From positions 245,224,595 through 245,288,594 of the forward strand of contig CM077671.1 in assembly GCA_039707655.1 (NCBI GenBank): a DNA stretch of 64,000 bases, written 5' to 3'. Position 1 is the stretch's first letter; every line of letters begins with the position of its first letter. Of this stretch, positions 22,877 to 33,755 are shown piece after piece. Source of the DNA: Elymus sibiricus (Eukaryota > Streptophyta > Magnoliopsida > Poales > Poaceae). The position numbers were made by a program, and so were the translations under genes. The notes under the pieces are model-generated. The model was not told the origin of the DNA and did no database searches. It saw nothing but the letters and a program-made list of their open reading frames with translations.

Positions 22877-23737
22877 ATGGCGTCTGGAGGGAGCGCTGCA
22901 GGCGCGGGGAAGCGCGCGGCACCGCCGGCTCCCTCGCCCTCCTCCGGAGGCAGTGGCGGGGGGCCCTCGGGGTCGGCGCAAGTTCGCCGGCGCTGGGCCA
23001 TGGTCGATGAGTGAGTACTCTGCCGCCTCCCTCCTTAGTCGTTTTGTTCAGCGCTGTGAGCATGATCTTCTCCTTCTCCCAGGGTGTCTGCGGCCAAGAA
23101 ACGCAGGCTCGACGAGCTCCAAGAGGAGACGAACGCGTTGCGGGCCCAGCTGGCGACCGCCGAGGCCGCCTTCCAAGCCGCCCTCAGGGGCAAAGCGGAG
23201 GCCAGGGCGAAGCTGGCGTCCCTCCAGGCCCAGGTTAAGGAGGCAGCCGATGCCGTGCAGGCCGCCCAGGATGAGGCGGCGCACGCCAAGATGCTGGAGT
23301 CCCAGCGTGCTAAGCAGTACCTTGGCATCGCCCGCCGCGCGACCAGCGCGGTGAGCCAGTTCGTCGGGGAAGCCCCCGCGCTGCCGTGCGCGCACGGCGA
23401 CGGGGGTTATCTTGACTTCTTCCGGAGGGTGGTGGAGGCGCTGGAGACAGGCGTTTCCCGCGTGAACGCGGACAACGAGTCCAACGCGCGCGACCTTCTG
23501 GACCTCGCCTTGACGCTCGTCTTCTCCAACCTGCGCCGCCACGCCCCGGAGTTTGACCTCCGGCGCGTTGGGGAGCGGGTGCCCGACGAGCTCCAGCGCC
23601 CCCTCCGGGACGAGGTGCGCCCCCACGTGGAGTCCCTGGTGGAGTGGTTCGTCCAGGTGCCCGCCTCCGGTGGGGAGGACGATCCTGACGCCGAGGCGGC
23701 CGGCAGCACGGGTGGCGCCAGCGGCTCCTCCCTCTAA
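22877..23737 (+). CDS. Antisense gene within Tat-like element (two exons, 262 aa)
   Basis: Exon 1 is 22877-23010, intron 23011-23082 (GTGAGT...CAG, 72 bp) and exon 2 23083-23737. Splicing joins GA|G in frame and gives 262 residues. Residues 1-40 are Ala/Ser/Gly/Pro-rich. Residues ~50-125 form a predicted coiled coil (KKRRLDELQEETNALRAQL onward). The C-terminal ~115 residues look helical (YLGIARRATSAVSQFVGE; ALTLVFSNLRRHAPEFDL). It runs opposite to the host element, just inside its 3' LTR, where Tat-lineage elements carry an antisense ORF. A TATA box lies 108 bp upstream. Function is unknown and no enzyme motif is visible. The frame is intact despite about 3% LTR divergence, which suggests constraint or recent insertion. 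A chance GC-rich open frame is the alternative, but the in-frame intron argues against it. Confidence 0.65.
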
Positions 23738-24329
23738 GCATCCCCTGCTTCCCTTTCGTGGTTCCTGTAAGACTTTAAGAAGAACCTAGCCCCGGCGGGC
23801 GTTAGTCTTTTGCGTATTACCTTTGCTTGCATCCTTCCTCGTCTTAAATTGCCGGTTGATTGCCTGCTGTTGTCGTGATTTAGTTCTCTTGTGCGTGGCT
23901 TGGCGCCGGTGCCGCTGCGGCCTGGCGACGGCGGCCGGCAGAGCCCTCACGAGGTGTCTTCTCCTGAGGGGCTGCTTGTGGCCACCGCTCCCCTGGTTTG
24001 TGGCCTTGCTGCTTGTCATGGCTGGGTCCCTCCCCTCGTCCCGCTTCCCTTGGCGCCTCAGGCCTCAGGGGTTTCTGTGGCCGCGCGTGGTGGCCCAGAG
24101 TACCTGCATCTTCCCATTAGTGCGCACAACCCTTATCCCGCCCTCGGGTTGTCATTAGATTAGGAGGCTCTTGCATGGTTCGGTAGTGTACTTAGCTTGT
24201 TGGGCGGTGAAGATCTCGTGCATCGCAAGGTGCGGCCGGGTTGTCCAGATATTCCATGGTTCCTCCCAGGATGCTCCTTCCTTGATTGTGGGATGGTCTG
24301 GTGGCCCCTTTCGGTACTCTGTGTCTGCA

Positions 24330-24723
24330 GGTCCCAGTCCCGCACATTTCCCGACCACCGTAGTGTACGACCGGATCACCAAGGACGCAACTACGAGGTT
24401 AGGCCTTGACACCCTTGATGCCGACCGGATCACCGAGGACGACATCAAGGGGCGAGTGGCTATATGACCGGTAAGGCTCCTGAGGCACGCTGCTCAGGAG
24501 CCCCCCTTGACGCTCAAGAGGCTCTACGTCGACAGGTCCCAGTCCTGCACATTTCCCTACCACCGTAATGTACGACCGGATCACCAAGGACGCAATTACG
24601 AGGCGAGGCCCCGACACCCTTGACGCCGACCAGATCACCAAGGACGACATCAAGGGGCGAGTGGCTATATGACCGGTAAGGCTCCTGAGGCGCACTGCTC
24701 AGGAGCCCCCTTTGACGCTCAAG
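24330..24723. repeat. 205-bp tandem duplication in Tat-like element
   Basis: Two copies starting at 24330 and 24535 (ggtcccagtcc.gcacatttcc) and ending ttgacgctcaag at 24518 and 24723. Each includes gtacgaccggatcaccaagg and gaccggtaaggctcctgagg. Confidence 0.85.
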
Positions 24724-25100
24724 CGACCCCCATTCCGACCTGCCGGCTACTGCCTCAGGAGGCACTGGGACCCCCCGAGGCTCCATGTTGCGGTGCCGCG
24801 CTGTGGTCGGGGCCCCCGAGCGGGGGTCGACTGCCAAAAGATGCAAGTTCCTGAGGCGGCAGGGCCTTGCCTTCCAGCCCCGAGGTGCCTCGGGGAAAGC
24901 CGGGGCGCACAGGCCCTTGCAAAACACCAATTCAGAAAAAGGAGAGTTCAAGACCAGTAAAACAAGAGAACGATGAGAGAAAAATCCCCGCCCCTTTTCT
25001 TTTAAATTTAGAGTTCCGAAATCCTCAAACTTCATTCCAAAGAGTGGCAATTCGAACACCAAAAAGAAGCAAGCAACTGCCGCGTCCGGCACCTAGGCTA

Positions 25101-25464
25101 GTCTTCGTCTTCCCCCAGTGCTGAGCGTAGGGCATCCACGTTGCATGGGAAGGAACCCCTCCGCGTCTTCGGGGGGCTCCGGGCGTATACAGCCCGCTCA
25201 TTATTACGTGAGAGTGTCACGGTCTTCGTCTTCCCCCAGCGCTGAGCATAGGGCATCCACGTTGCATGGGAAGGAACCCCTCCGCGTCCTCGGGGGGCTC
25301 CGGGCATATACAGCCCGCTCATTATTACGTGAGAGTGTCACGGTCTTCGTCTTCCACCGGTGCTGAGCATAGGGCATCCACGTTGCATGGGAAGGAAACC
25401 CTCCGCGTCCTTGGGGGGGCTCCGGGCGTATACAGCCCGCTCATTATTACATGAGAGTGTCACG
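25101..25464. repeat. 121-bp tandem repeat, three copies
   Basis: Copies begin at 25101, 25222 and 25343 (gtcttcgtcttcc) and each ends with cattattacgtgagagtgtc. They are nearly identical, with a handful of substitutions and a one-base insertion in the third. Confidence 0.9.
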
Positions 25465-25991
25465 GCCGTAGATAGCTGGGCAAGCCCCCAGGCGCTCGGC
25501 CTGGTTGCTCCCAACCCCGTTAAGAGCCACCCCGTGCATTTCTGCTCGGTTGCGCGCCTCTATGACCCAAACCCGAATGCATTGTTCCCCGCGTAGCCGC
25601 AGGATTGCGCTCCCGCGGCCCAAACATGAGCACAATGCATCCGGCGCAGCCATAAAGGTGTTTTGTCGGTGAAGCCGCCTCGTGAAGTGTCTGGGCGCTA
25701 GCCGGGCATCGCCTCGAGGGCCTCGTGAGGCCCAGCCTCCCGAGGCTGCGCCGGCGTTCCAGTTGCCGCGGGTGGCCTGCGCTACTTGCGTCTTGCTGCT
25801 CCCCCCAGGCCATCACTCCTGAGGCCCCGGGGCTCAGCTCGGCGTTGCTTGCTCGTGAGGGCGACGGCTTGTGCCGTGCCCCGCGGGCCCGGGGACGTCC
25901 TCCCTCTTTCTCTCGCTCGTATCGTCCAGGCTCGGTGCTTCGTCGGGGGAAGCCCCCAGGCCCGGCTCGGGGAGGACGCCCGGGGCTCTCC

Positions 25992-26963
25992 CTATTCTTG
26001 GGGGGTGTTGGCGCCGGCGGCCGGCGCCTGATCCACCCCGCCGTCCGGAGGTACGACGTAGCATGGTACATAGGGCTCCACATAAGGGCCCGGTTCTCCT
26101 CCTGAACCGTCCGGCGGGGCGCCGGGGACGGCCCCTCCGGGCGGCGGCGGGGCGCCGCCCTGTGCGCGCAGCCCGCAGACCCTCCTGCGACGAGCCTCAG
26201 AGCGAAGTTGCTTACCTCTGCCACCGCCGTTGGGTGGGCCGCGCGTCCCCTGACGTGGATTGCTTCCTCGGTGATCTGATGCGCCTTCGCCGTTGTTGCT
26301 TGTTTGTCCAAACGCCTGCACCGCTTGCTCCTTGCGCAAGATGGCGCGCTCCCGCCTGGTCAATCCAGGCTGTTGAAGGTCCACTATGTTGCGGAGGCGT
26401 GTGTTGGTGCGCGCGTGGGGCGCCCCATTGTTTCCTCTGCGCGCTCGGTCGTCGTGGCCGGGCTGTGCCCCGAAACCGGTCACCGGAATTCGAAGGAGAA
26501 GGAGCACGGCATGCGGCGGGCCCCACTCGGGCTCGCCCAAGGCTAGAGGTGGCACACCGTCGGCGGGCTGGGGGACAGGCGCGGCGGACGAGCCCCCGGC
26601 GCCTGAAGAAGGGTGCGGAGCCACGGCCCTCCGCGCAACGGTGACCAGCTCTGCGACGTGGTCGGCCCATGCGTCGAAGCCCCCATGCGTCGAGCGGTGG
26701 CGGAGCATCTCGCTTGCCAGCAGCAGCGCATCATGCGCGTCGAGGTCCCCCACGTAGGTGTGGCGCGACGCCGGTGCTGAGGGCGCCGCCTGCCCGCCGT
26801 GAGTTTGGGCGGTGCGAGGGGCGGCGACGGCGGAGGCGATACTGGCGGCTTGATACTGACCGCCCAGCACCATGCCGCTGGGGCGTGGGTCTCCGGCGGC
26901 AGCGGTGGGATCGATGGAAGCTGATCCGCCGCGGCCGGGGGAAGCTTGTTGGGCGCCGGCCAT
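25992..26963 (-). CDS. Gag-like ORF of Tat-like element
   Basis: A 323-codon minus-strand frame starting 71 bp inside the 5' LTR (MAGAQQASPGRGGSASI), the expected position for gag. It is rich in Ala, Pro, Gly and Arg. Residues ~195-215 (TRRERAILRKEQAVQAF) are helical and basic. There is no capsid core like those of elements 1 and 2, no CCHC knuckle and no protease. It is probably the N-terminal part of gag kept in a pol-less derivative. A second frame (26311-25520) overlaps and may represent a shifted continuation. Confidence 0.45.
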   Translation of the reverse strand: MAGAQQASPGRGGSASIDPTAAAGDPRPSGMVLGGQYQAASIASAVAAPRTAQTHGGQAAPSAPASRHTYVGDLDAHDALLLASEMLRHRSTHGGFDAWADHVAELVTVARRAVAPHPSSGAGGSSAAPVPQPADGVPPLALGEPEWGPPHAVLLLLRIPVTGFGAQPGHDDRARRGNNGAPHARTNTRLRNIVDLQQPGLTRRERAILRKEQAVQAFGQTSNNGEGASDHRGSNPRQGTRGPPNGGGRGKQLRSEARRRRVCGLRAQGGAPPPPGGAVPGAPPDGSGGEPGPYVEPYVPCYVVPPDGGVDQAPAAGANTPQE

Positions 26964-27034
26964 CGGAGCGGTGGAGCGGGGGAGGAGCGAGGCTTGAAGA
27001 AGACTCCGACACGCCCCCTACCTGGCGCGCCAAA

Positions 27035-27919
27035 TGTCGGATTTCGGGCTCCGCAAAACCCTCAAGGTTCGAACACAGGGGCGTGTGTGAAGATCCCCTG
27101 CAGCTTCGCCCTACTAACTCGCCGCTCGATGGTTACTACGGCGAACTCGCACGATGACGAGGAAGAAGATGAACACGGTGGTTTACCCAGGTTCGGGCCG
27201 CTGCGAAGCGTAATACCCTACTCCTGCTTTGGTGGATTGCCTCTCTGGGAGGTGTGGTGGATGAATTAGTACAGTGGTAAGCGGCCTCGCGAGGGCGCTC
27301 GAGTGGTGCTCTTGGCTCTCTGCCTTATCTTGTGTTCTCCCTGCTCTACGGTGCAGCCTAGCCTCTATATATATCAGTGGCCCGGGTCCTCTTCCCTTAT
27401 CGCAATGGCGGGAAGGGATCCCACAACGGCCAAATTTGAAGGGGGACAGGAGTACATCTCCGCCCTGTCCAAAGGTGGTCTTCGCCTGCAAAGTAGCTAT
27501 TGACGATGCAGAGGTGGGCTCGGTGATGACATCCGCCCTGCGGGGCTCGTGGTCGTGGTCTTGTTGCACCGGAATGGAAACCTTTGGGAGGCGCTTTGGG
27601 AACCCGCGTACGTCCATGTTCCCTTCGCACCAAAGGGGAAACTGCACCGCCTGGTGCGCTGGCGTCCGCCTGTCCTTCCTTGCATCATCCTTGACTCCTG
27701 AGGCCGGGTTCCGCATAGAGATTTCCGCCGCTCCGGAGGGGTCCTGAGTAGGCCCACCCCCTGCTGGTCTTGGTGTTGTTCTCCCTCGCGAGCCTGGGGT
27801 CCTCGCGAGGGCCTTGTCTTGAGTGGAGTCGCGCCAGGCCGTGTTTGGCTGACGAGGTGGGTCGTGCCCTAGGCCGCAGGCAGGCAGGTCTGGGTACCCC
27901 CGTTCCCAGAACGCCGACA
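27035..27919 (-). repeat. 5' LTR of Tat-like element
   Basis: 885 bp, same termini as 21494-22378, with the primer-binding region at about 27014-27033. Confidence 0.9.
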
Positions 27920-27937
27920 GGTTCCCTCAAACAAGCG

Positions 27938-28930
27938 CTATCGTTTTATGCCCCTAGCTAGGCATAATGCATAGACTCGAGTGTTGTCATCTTTAGTTTT
28001 TGCTCCATAGGATGCTCTCATGATTGATTCATATGGTGGCTTAATTCTTGTTCTAGGGAAGTGTTCCATACCCTTTCTTAGTGGAAACTGAAATTTAATA
28101 TTGCCTTCTTTCATATCAATGACGGCACCTATAGTGCGTAAAAACGGTCTACCAAGTATAATGGGACAAGACGGATTGCAATCAATATCAAGAACAATAA
28201 AATCTATGGGCACATAGTTCCTATTTGTAAGAATAAGAACATCATTAATTCTTCCCAAAGGCTTTTTAATAATAGAATCCGCCAGGTGCAATTAAGAGAA
28301 CATTCTTCAATATTGGTAAGACCAAGCACATCACATTGAGATTTCGGAATCGTGGAAACACTAGCACCCAAATAACATAAAGCAAAGCGCTCATAATTTT
28401 TAATCTTGACTTTAATGGTAGGTTCCCACTCATCATGTAATTTTCTAGGAATTGAAATCTCTAACTCCAACATTTCTTCGAAAGATTTCATCATGGCATC
28501 AACAATATGTTTAGTAAAAGCTTTATTTTGTTCATAAGCATGGGGTGAATTTAACATGGATTGCAGCAAAGAAATACATTCAATCAAAGAGCAACGATCA
28601 TAATTAAAGTCTTTGCAATCCAAAATAGAGGGCACATCACTAGTTAACGTTTTGACCTCTCCAAACCCACTTTCATCAATTTTTTCATCAAAATTTTCAC
28701 CCTCCAAATCATTGGGACGCCTCCTAGATAAAGTTGACTCTTCTTCAGTCCCTTTATCATCAATTTTAATATTACTAAACAAGGAATCAATAGAAGAAAT
28801 ACCAATCACTTTAAGATCTTCATCATTTTTATGAAAGCAATCACTAGAAAACGCTTTTTCTAAAAATTCTCTTTTAGCTCTAATCATTGCGATTCTTTTC
28901 TTACTTTCATCCATAGAAACATATAAAGCT
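27938..28930 (-). pseudogene. Retropepsin region of array unit 1, active site mutated
   Basis: The counterpart of 32878-33755: frames 28914-28204 and 28291-27938 on the minus strand. The catalytic motif reads LCYLGASVS; codon 28372-28374 is TAT (Tyr) where the other copy has GAT (Asp). The enzyme could not be active. The gag start and PBS of this unit are missing because of the deletion at about 28970. Confidence 0.8.
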
Positions 28931-28970
28931 TTAATTCATTCATCAATCTTAGGTGAAAAATCTTTCAACA

Positions 28971-30293
28971 CCAAATAAAAGATGCAAATAAATAGATCGC
29001 ACGGCTACGGTAAGTTTTTGGAATAATAGATCTGGAAAAAAATGCGGAAAAAGATAGATCAGAAATCAATAGATTAAAAGAATAGACCTGGGGGCTGTAG
29101 ATTTCACTAGTGGCTTCTCGCAAGGAAATAGCACACGGTGGGTAAACAAATTACTGTTAGGCAATTGATAGAAGATCAAATAATCATGACGATATTCAAT
29201 GCAATGATCAATATATAGGCATCACGTCCAAGATTAGTAGACCGAAACGATTCTACATCTACTACTATTACTCCACACATCGACCGCTATCCAGCATGCA
29301 TCTAGTGTATTAAGTTCATGGAGAACCGGAGTAATGCAATAAGAACGATGACATGATGTAGACAAGATCTATTCATATAGGAATAGACCCCATCTTGTTA
29401 TCCTTAATAGCAACAATACATGCGCGCCTCGCTGCCCCTTCTGTCACTGGGAGAGGACACCGCAAGATCGAACCCAACACAAAGCACCTCTTCCCATGGC
29501 AAGAAAAATTGATCTAGTTGGCCTAACTAAACCAAAGATTCGAAGAAGAAATACGAGGCTATAAGTAATCATGCATATAAGAGATCAAAGAAGACTCAAA
29601 TAATATTCATGGATAGAAACTGATCATGAACTCAAAATTCATCGGATCCCAACAAACACATCGCAAACAGTCATTACATCAAATAGATCTCCAAGCGACC
29701 ATTGTATTGAGAAGCAAAAGAGAGAGATAAAGCCATCTAGCTACTGCCTACGGACCCGTAGGTCTATGGTGGATTACTCACGCATCATCGGAGAGGCACC
29801 AATGAGGATGATGAACCCCTCCGTGATTGTGTTAGATTGGATCTCGCGGATCTGGAACTTGCGGCGACTGGAACTATTTTTCGTCGACTCCTCTAGGGTT
29901 TCTAGAATATTTGGGTATTTATAGAGCTCAGAGGTGGTGGAGAAGGTTCCCGAGGCGGCCACAACCCACCAGGGCGCGCCTGGGGCCTCTGGCGCGCCCT
30001 GGTGTCTTGTGGGCCGCCTGGGCTCCCTCCTGGTTACTTCTTTAGCCCACTGGCTTCCTTCTGGTCCAAAAAAATCTCCAAAAAGTTTCGTCGTGATTGG
30101 ACTCCGTTTGGTACTGATATTCTGCGAAGTAAAAAACAAGCAAAAAACAGCAACTGACACTTGGCACTATGTCAATAGGTTAGTCCCAAAACAATGATAT
30201 AAAGTTGCTATAAAATGATTGTAAAACATCCAAGAATGATAATATAACAGCATGAAACAATCAAATATTATAGATACGTTGGAGACATATGAG
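28971..30293 (-). repeat. Middle LTR of array, truncated
   Basis: About 1323 bp aligned to the outer LTRs. It lacks about 250 bp at its left end, together with the PBS and the gag start that should follow. It ends at 30293 with ggagacatatga in place of ggagacgtatca, next to a polypurine tract at 30294-30308. Confidence 0.8.
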
Positions 30294-32720
30294 CATCCCC
30301 AAGCTTAATTCCTACTCGAGGACGAGTAGGTAAATGATAAAAACAGAATTTTTGTTGTGGAATGTTGCCTAACATGTTCATCACATATTCTTTTCTTTTG
30401 TAGCATGGACATTTGGACTTTTAGATGGTTCAAAGCAATAGTCTAGTTTTGACATAAAGACTTTAATACTCAAGCATGCTAACAAGCAACCATGTCTTTC
30501 AAAATATTAAAACTAAAGAAAGTTATCCCTAGCCCATCATGCTCAATCATTGATCCATTCATGAAACACACTCAAATATTAACTACACCCAATGCACAAG
30601 TATGATCATAGTTCCCCCTAGTTGGTGCTTTATAAGAGAAGATGGAGACTCAAATTAAAAATAAAATTGCATAAAGTAAATAGATAGGCCCTTCGCAGAG
30701 GGAAGTAGGGATTTGTAGAGGTGCCAGAGCTCAAAGCTTAAATTGAGAGAGAAAAATATTTTGGGTGGCATGCCTTTCCTGTCAACGAAAACGACAAAGT
30801 AGTTCTCAATACATTCCATGCTAGATACATCATAGGCGGTTCCCAAACATAAAGTAAAGTTTATTCCTTTTTTCCACCATTCTTTCACAATCTATGGCTA
30901 GACGTATCCACGGTTGCCTTCCATACCAACACTTTCCAAGGAATTTATTATTTGACAACATAAAGTAAATTTCTTTTTCATTTCGGGACCGGGCATCCCT
31001 ATTACCGCCGTACTCTCGTGCAATGACAGGTGAATAAACACTCATCTTGAGAATAACACATCTAGCATGGAAACATATTGGACACCCCCTACCATTTCAT
31101 GAGCGGTACGAGCACACAAAAAGGAAATTCATTTTGAAAATTAGAGATGGCACATACAAATTTGCCCAGAACGGCATGGAAATACCGCATATAGGTAGGT
31201 ATGGTGGACTCATAAGGCAAAACTAAGTTTAAGGATTTTGGATGCACAAGTAGTATTTCTACTTAGTACAAGTGGAGGCTAGCAAATAGATTGGGAAGCA
31301 ACCAACCAAGAAACGAAAATTCACATAAATGGGCATTGAGCATAACTAACACCAAATAATGCACCATAAGTAGGATGTAATTTCATTGCATAACTATTGA
31401 CTTTCGTGCTTGCATAGGGAATCACAAACCTTAACACCAATATTCTTACTAAAGAATGATTACTCACCAACATGACTCACATATCACTATCATCATGTCT
31501 CAAAACTATTACAAGGAATCAAGTTTAATTTGTCCAATGATCTTCATGAAAGTTTTTATTATATCCTTCTTGAATATCTATCACTTTGGGACTAGTTTCA
31601 TATATTGCCATTGCTTTTGGCAAGCTCAAACAAATTTAAGTGAAGAACATGAGCATAAAAATTTCATCTCTCAGAATAGTATAAGTGAAGCATGAGAGAA
31701 TTTCTTCAAAATTTACTAACTCTCAAATTAATCTAAGTGAAGCATGAGAGTATTTCTTCAAAAATTTAAAGCACACCGTGCTCAAAAAGATATAAGTGAA
31801 GCACTAGAGCAATTCCATAGCTCAAAAAATTTAAGTGAAGCATATAGAGAAATTCTAACAAATCATAGCATAATTTTGGCTCTCTGAAATAGGTGTGTCG
31901 AGCAAGGATACTTGTGAGAAACTAAAAAGCAAATCAAGCAAATACTCAAATAATACAAGACGCTCCAAGCAAAACTCATGATATGTGACAAATAAAAATA
32001 TAACTCCAAGTAAAATACCGATGGTCGTTAGAAGAAAGAGGGGATGCCACTCGGGGCATCCCCAAGCTTAGTTGCTTGTTTCTCCTTGGATATTATCTTG
32101 GGCGTGCTGTAGCATCCCCAAGCTTAGGCTCTTTTCACTCCTTATTCCTTCATCCATCCTGATCTCACCCAAAATTTGAAAACTTCAATCACACAAAACT
32201 CAACAAACCTTCGTGAGATCCGTTAGTATAATAAAGTAAATCACCACTCTAAGTATTGTTGAAAACCCATTCATATTTTATTATTGCATTATATCTACTG
32301 TATTATAACTTTACCATGGCTTATACCCTTCAATACAAGCCATAGATTCATCAAAACAAGCACAGAATGCAACGAAAACAGAACAGTCTATAGTAATCTG
32401 TACTCTAACCATACTTCTGTAACTCTAAAAATTCTGAAAATTTAGGAAAACGTAAAGAATTTGTATAACAACACTGTGTTCAAATTTCATCTCCTTATCA
32501 CCCTCCAGTAAAAAAAATGAAAATTCATGTACTGGAGACAAAGTTTCTGTTTCAGATTCAACATTGTTTCTACTCATCTTATGAATCATCCTAAAGGATT
32601 TGTTTGGCACAAACACTAAATAAAACATAAAAAAGAATCATAACAGTAGCATAATTGTGTCAACACTCAAAAACAGAAAGAAAAATATGAAAATAAATTT
32701 ATTCATTGGGTTGCCTCCCA
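30294..32720 (-). other. Array interior, unit 2: non-coding 3' region
   Basis: The counterpart of 19054-21493 without the insert. It has hairpins at 30311-30330 and 32040-32063, a degenerate repeat at about 31630-31862, and the uninterrupted target site of the 21494-27919 insertion at about 32710 (gggttgcctcccaacaag). Confidence 0.7.
31630..31862. repeat. Degenerate ~50-bp tandem repeat (unit 2 of array)
   Basis: The counterpart of 20392-20632, with the same unit order and small substitutions. Confidence 0.65.
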
Positions 32721-32877
32721 ACAAGCGCTATCGTTTTACGCCCCTGGCTAGGCATAATGCATAGATTCAAGTGTTGTCATCTTTAATTTTTGCTCCATAG
32801 GATGCTCTCACGATTGATTTGTATGGTGGCTTAATTCTTGTTCTAGGGAAGTGTTCCATACCCTTTCTTAGTGGAAA

Positions 32878-33755
32878 CTAAAATTTAATATTGCCTTCTT
32901 TCATATCAATCACGGCACCTATAGTGCGTAAAAACGGTCTACCAAGTATAATGGGACAAGACAGATTGCAATCAATATCAAGAACAATAAAATCTATGGG
33001 CACATTCCTATTTGTAAGAATAAGAACATCATTAATTCTTCCCAAAGGCTTTTTAATAATAGAATCCGCCAAGTGCAATTAAGAGAACATTCTTCAATAT
33101 TGGTAAGACCAAGCACATCACATAGAGATTTCGGAAACGTGGAAACACTAGCACCCAAATCACATAAAGCAAAGCACTCATAATTTTTAATCTTGACTTT
33201 AATGGTAGGTTCCCACTCATCATGTAATTTTCTAGGAATTGAAATCTCTAACTCCAATATTTCTTCGAAAGATTTCATCATGGCATCAACAATATGTTTA
33301 GTAAAAGCTTTATTTTGTTCATAAGCATGGGGTGAATTTAACATGGATTGCAGCAAAGAAATACATTCAATCAAAGAGCAACGATCATAATTAAAGTCTT
33401 TGCAATCCAAAATAGTGGGCACATCACTAGTTAACGTTTTGACCTCTTCAAACCCACTTTCATCAATTTTTTCATCAAGATTTTCACACTCCAAATCATT
33501 GGGACGCCTTCTAACTAAAGTTAACTCTACTTCAGTCCCTTTATCATCAATTTTAATATTACTAAACAAGGAATCAATAGAAGAAACACCAATCACTTTA
33601 AGATCTTCATCATTTTTATGAAAGTAATCACTAGAAAACGCTTTTTCTAAAAATTCTCGTTTAGCTCTAAGCATAGCGGTTCTTTTCTTACTTTCATCCA
33701 TAGAAACATATAAAGCTTTAATTGATTCATCAATCTTAGGTGCAAAAGCTTTCAA
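32878..33755 (-). pseudogene. Retropepsin region of array unit 2
   Basis: An open 253-codon frame (33755-32994) ends in the clan AA protease with catalytic core LCDLGASVSTFPKSLCDVLG (Asp codon at 33159-33161). It continues in a shifted frame (33078-32878) with the flap and C-terminal motif ILGRPFLRTIGAVIDMKEG. Gag-protease polyproteins are processed by this enzyme. The catalytic Asp is intact here, unlike the sister copy at 28372-28374. No reverse transcriptase follows to the left. Confidence 0.75.

Larger units (their letters stand above)
21494..27919 (-). mobile_element. Non-autonomous gypsy element (Tat-like) with antisense gene
   Basis: A complete 6426-bp element inserted in array unit 1. 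LTRs lie at 21494-22378 and 27035-27919 (885 bp each). The target-site duplication is ggttg (21489-21493) and ggttc (27920-27924); the empty site in unit 2 reads ggttg. Orientation is minus: the primer-binding sequence TGGCGCGCCAGGTAGGGGG (minus strand) abuts the right LTR, and a purine tract (minus strand GGGCCCGGGGGCTAC) abuts the left LTR. The interior has a gag-like ORF near the 5' LTR, tandem repeats, and a plus-strand gene near the 3' LTR. There is no protease, RT or integrase. An antisense ORF before the 3' LTR is a known trait of the Tat lineage (RIRE2, Grande). Confidence 0.85.

Noticed and set aside
22618..23741. Several long minus-strand frames opposite the antisense gene
   Set aside because: They run through the intron and splice sites of the plus-strand model and are Arg/Pro-rich shadows of GC-rich DNA. 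The plus frame has coiled-coil periodicity and an in-frame intron.
25101..25464. Possible CRISPR-like array
   Set aside because: The repeats are contiguous 121-bp units without spacers, in a plant retrotransposon. No CRISPR array is expected or seen.
30294..32720. Hidden reverse transcriptase in the array interior
   Set aside because: I looked on the minus strand for RT (YxDD) and integrase (HHCC, DDE) motifs and found none. The region is AT-rich and non-coding.
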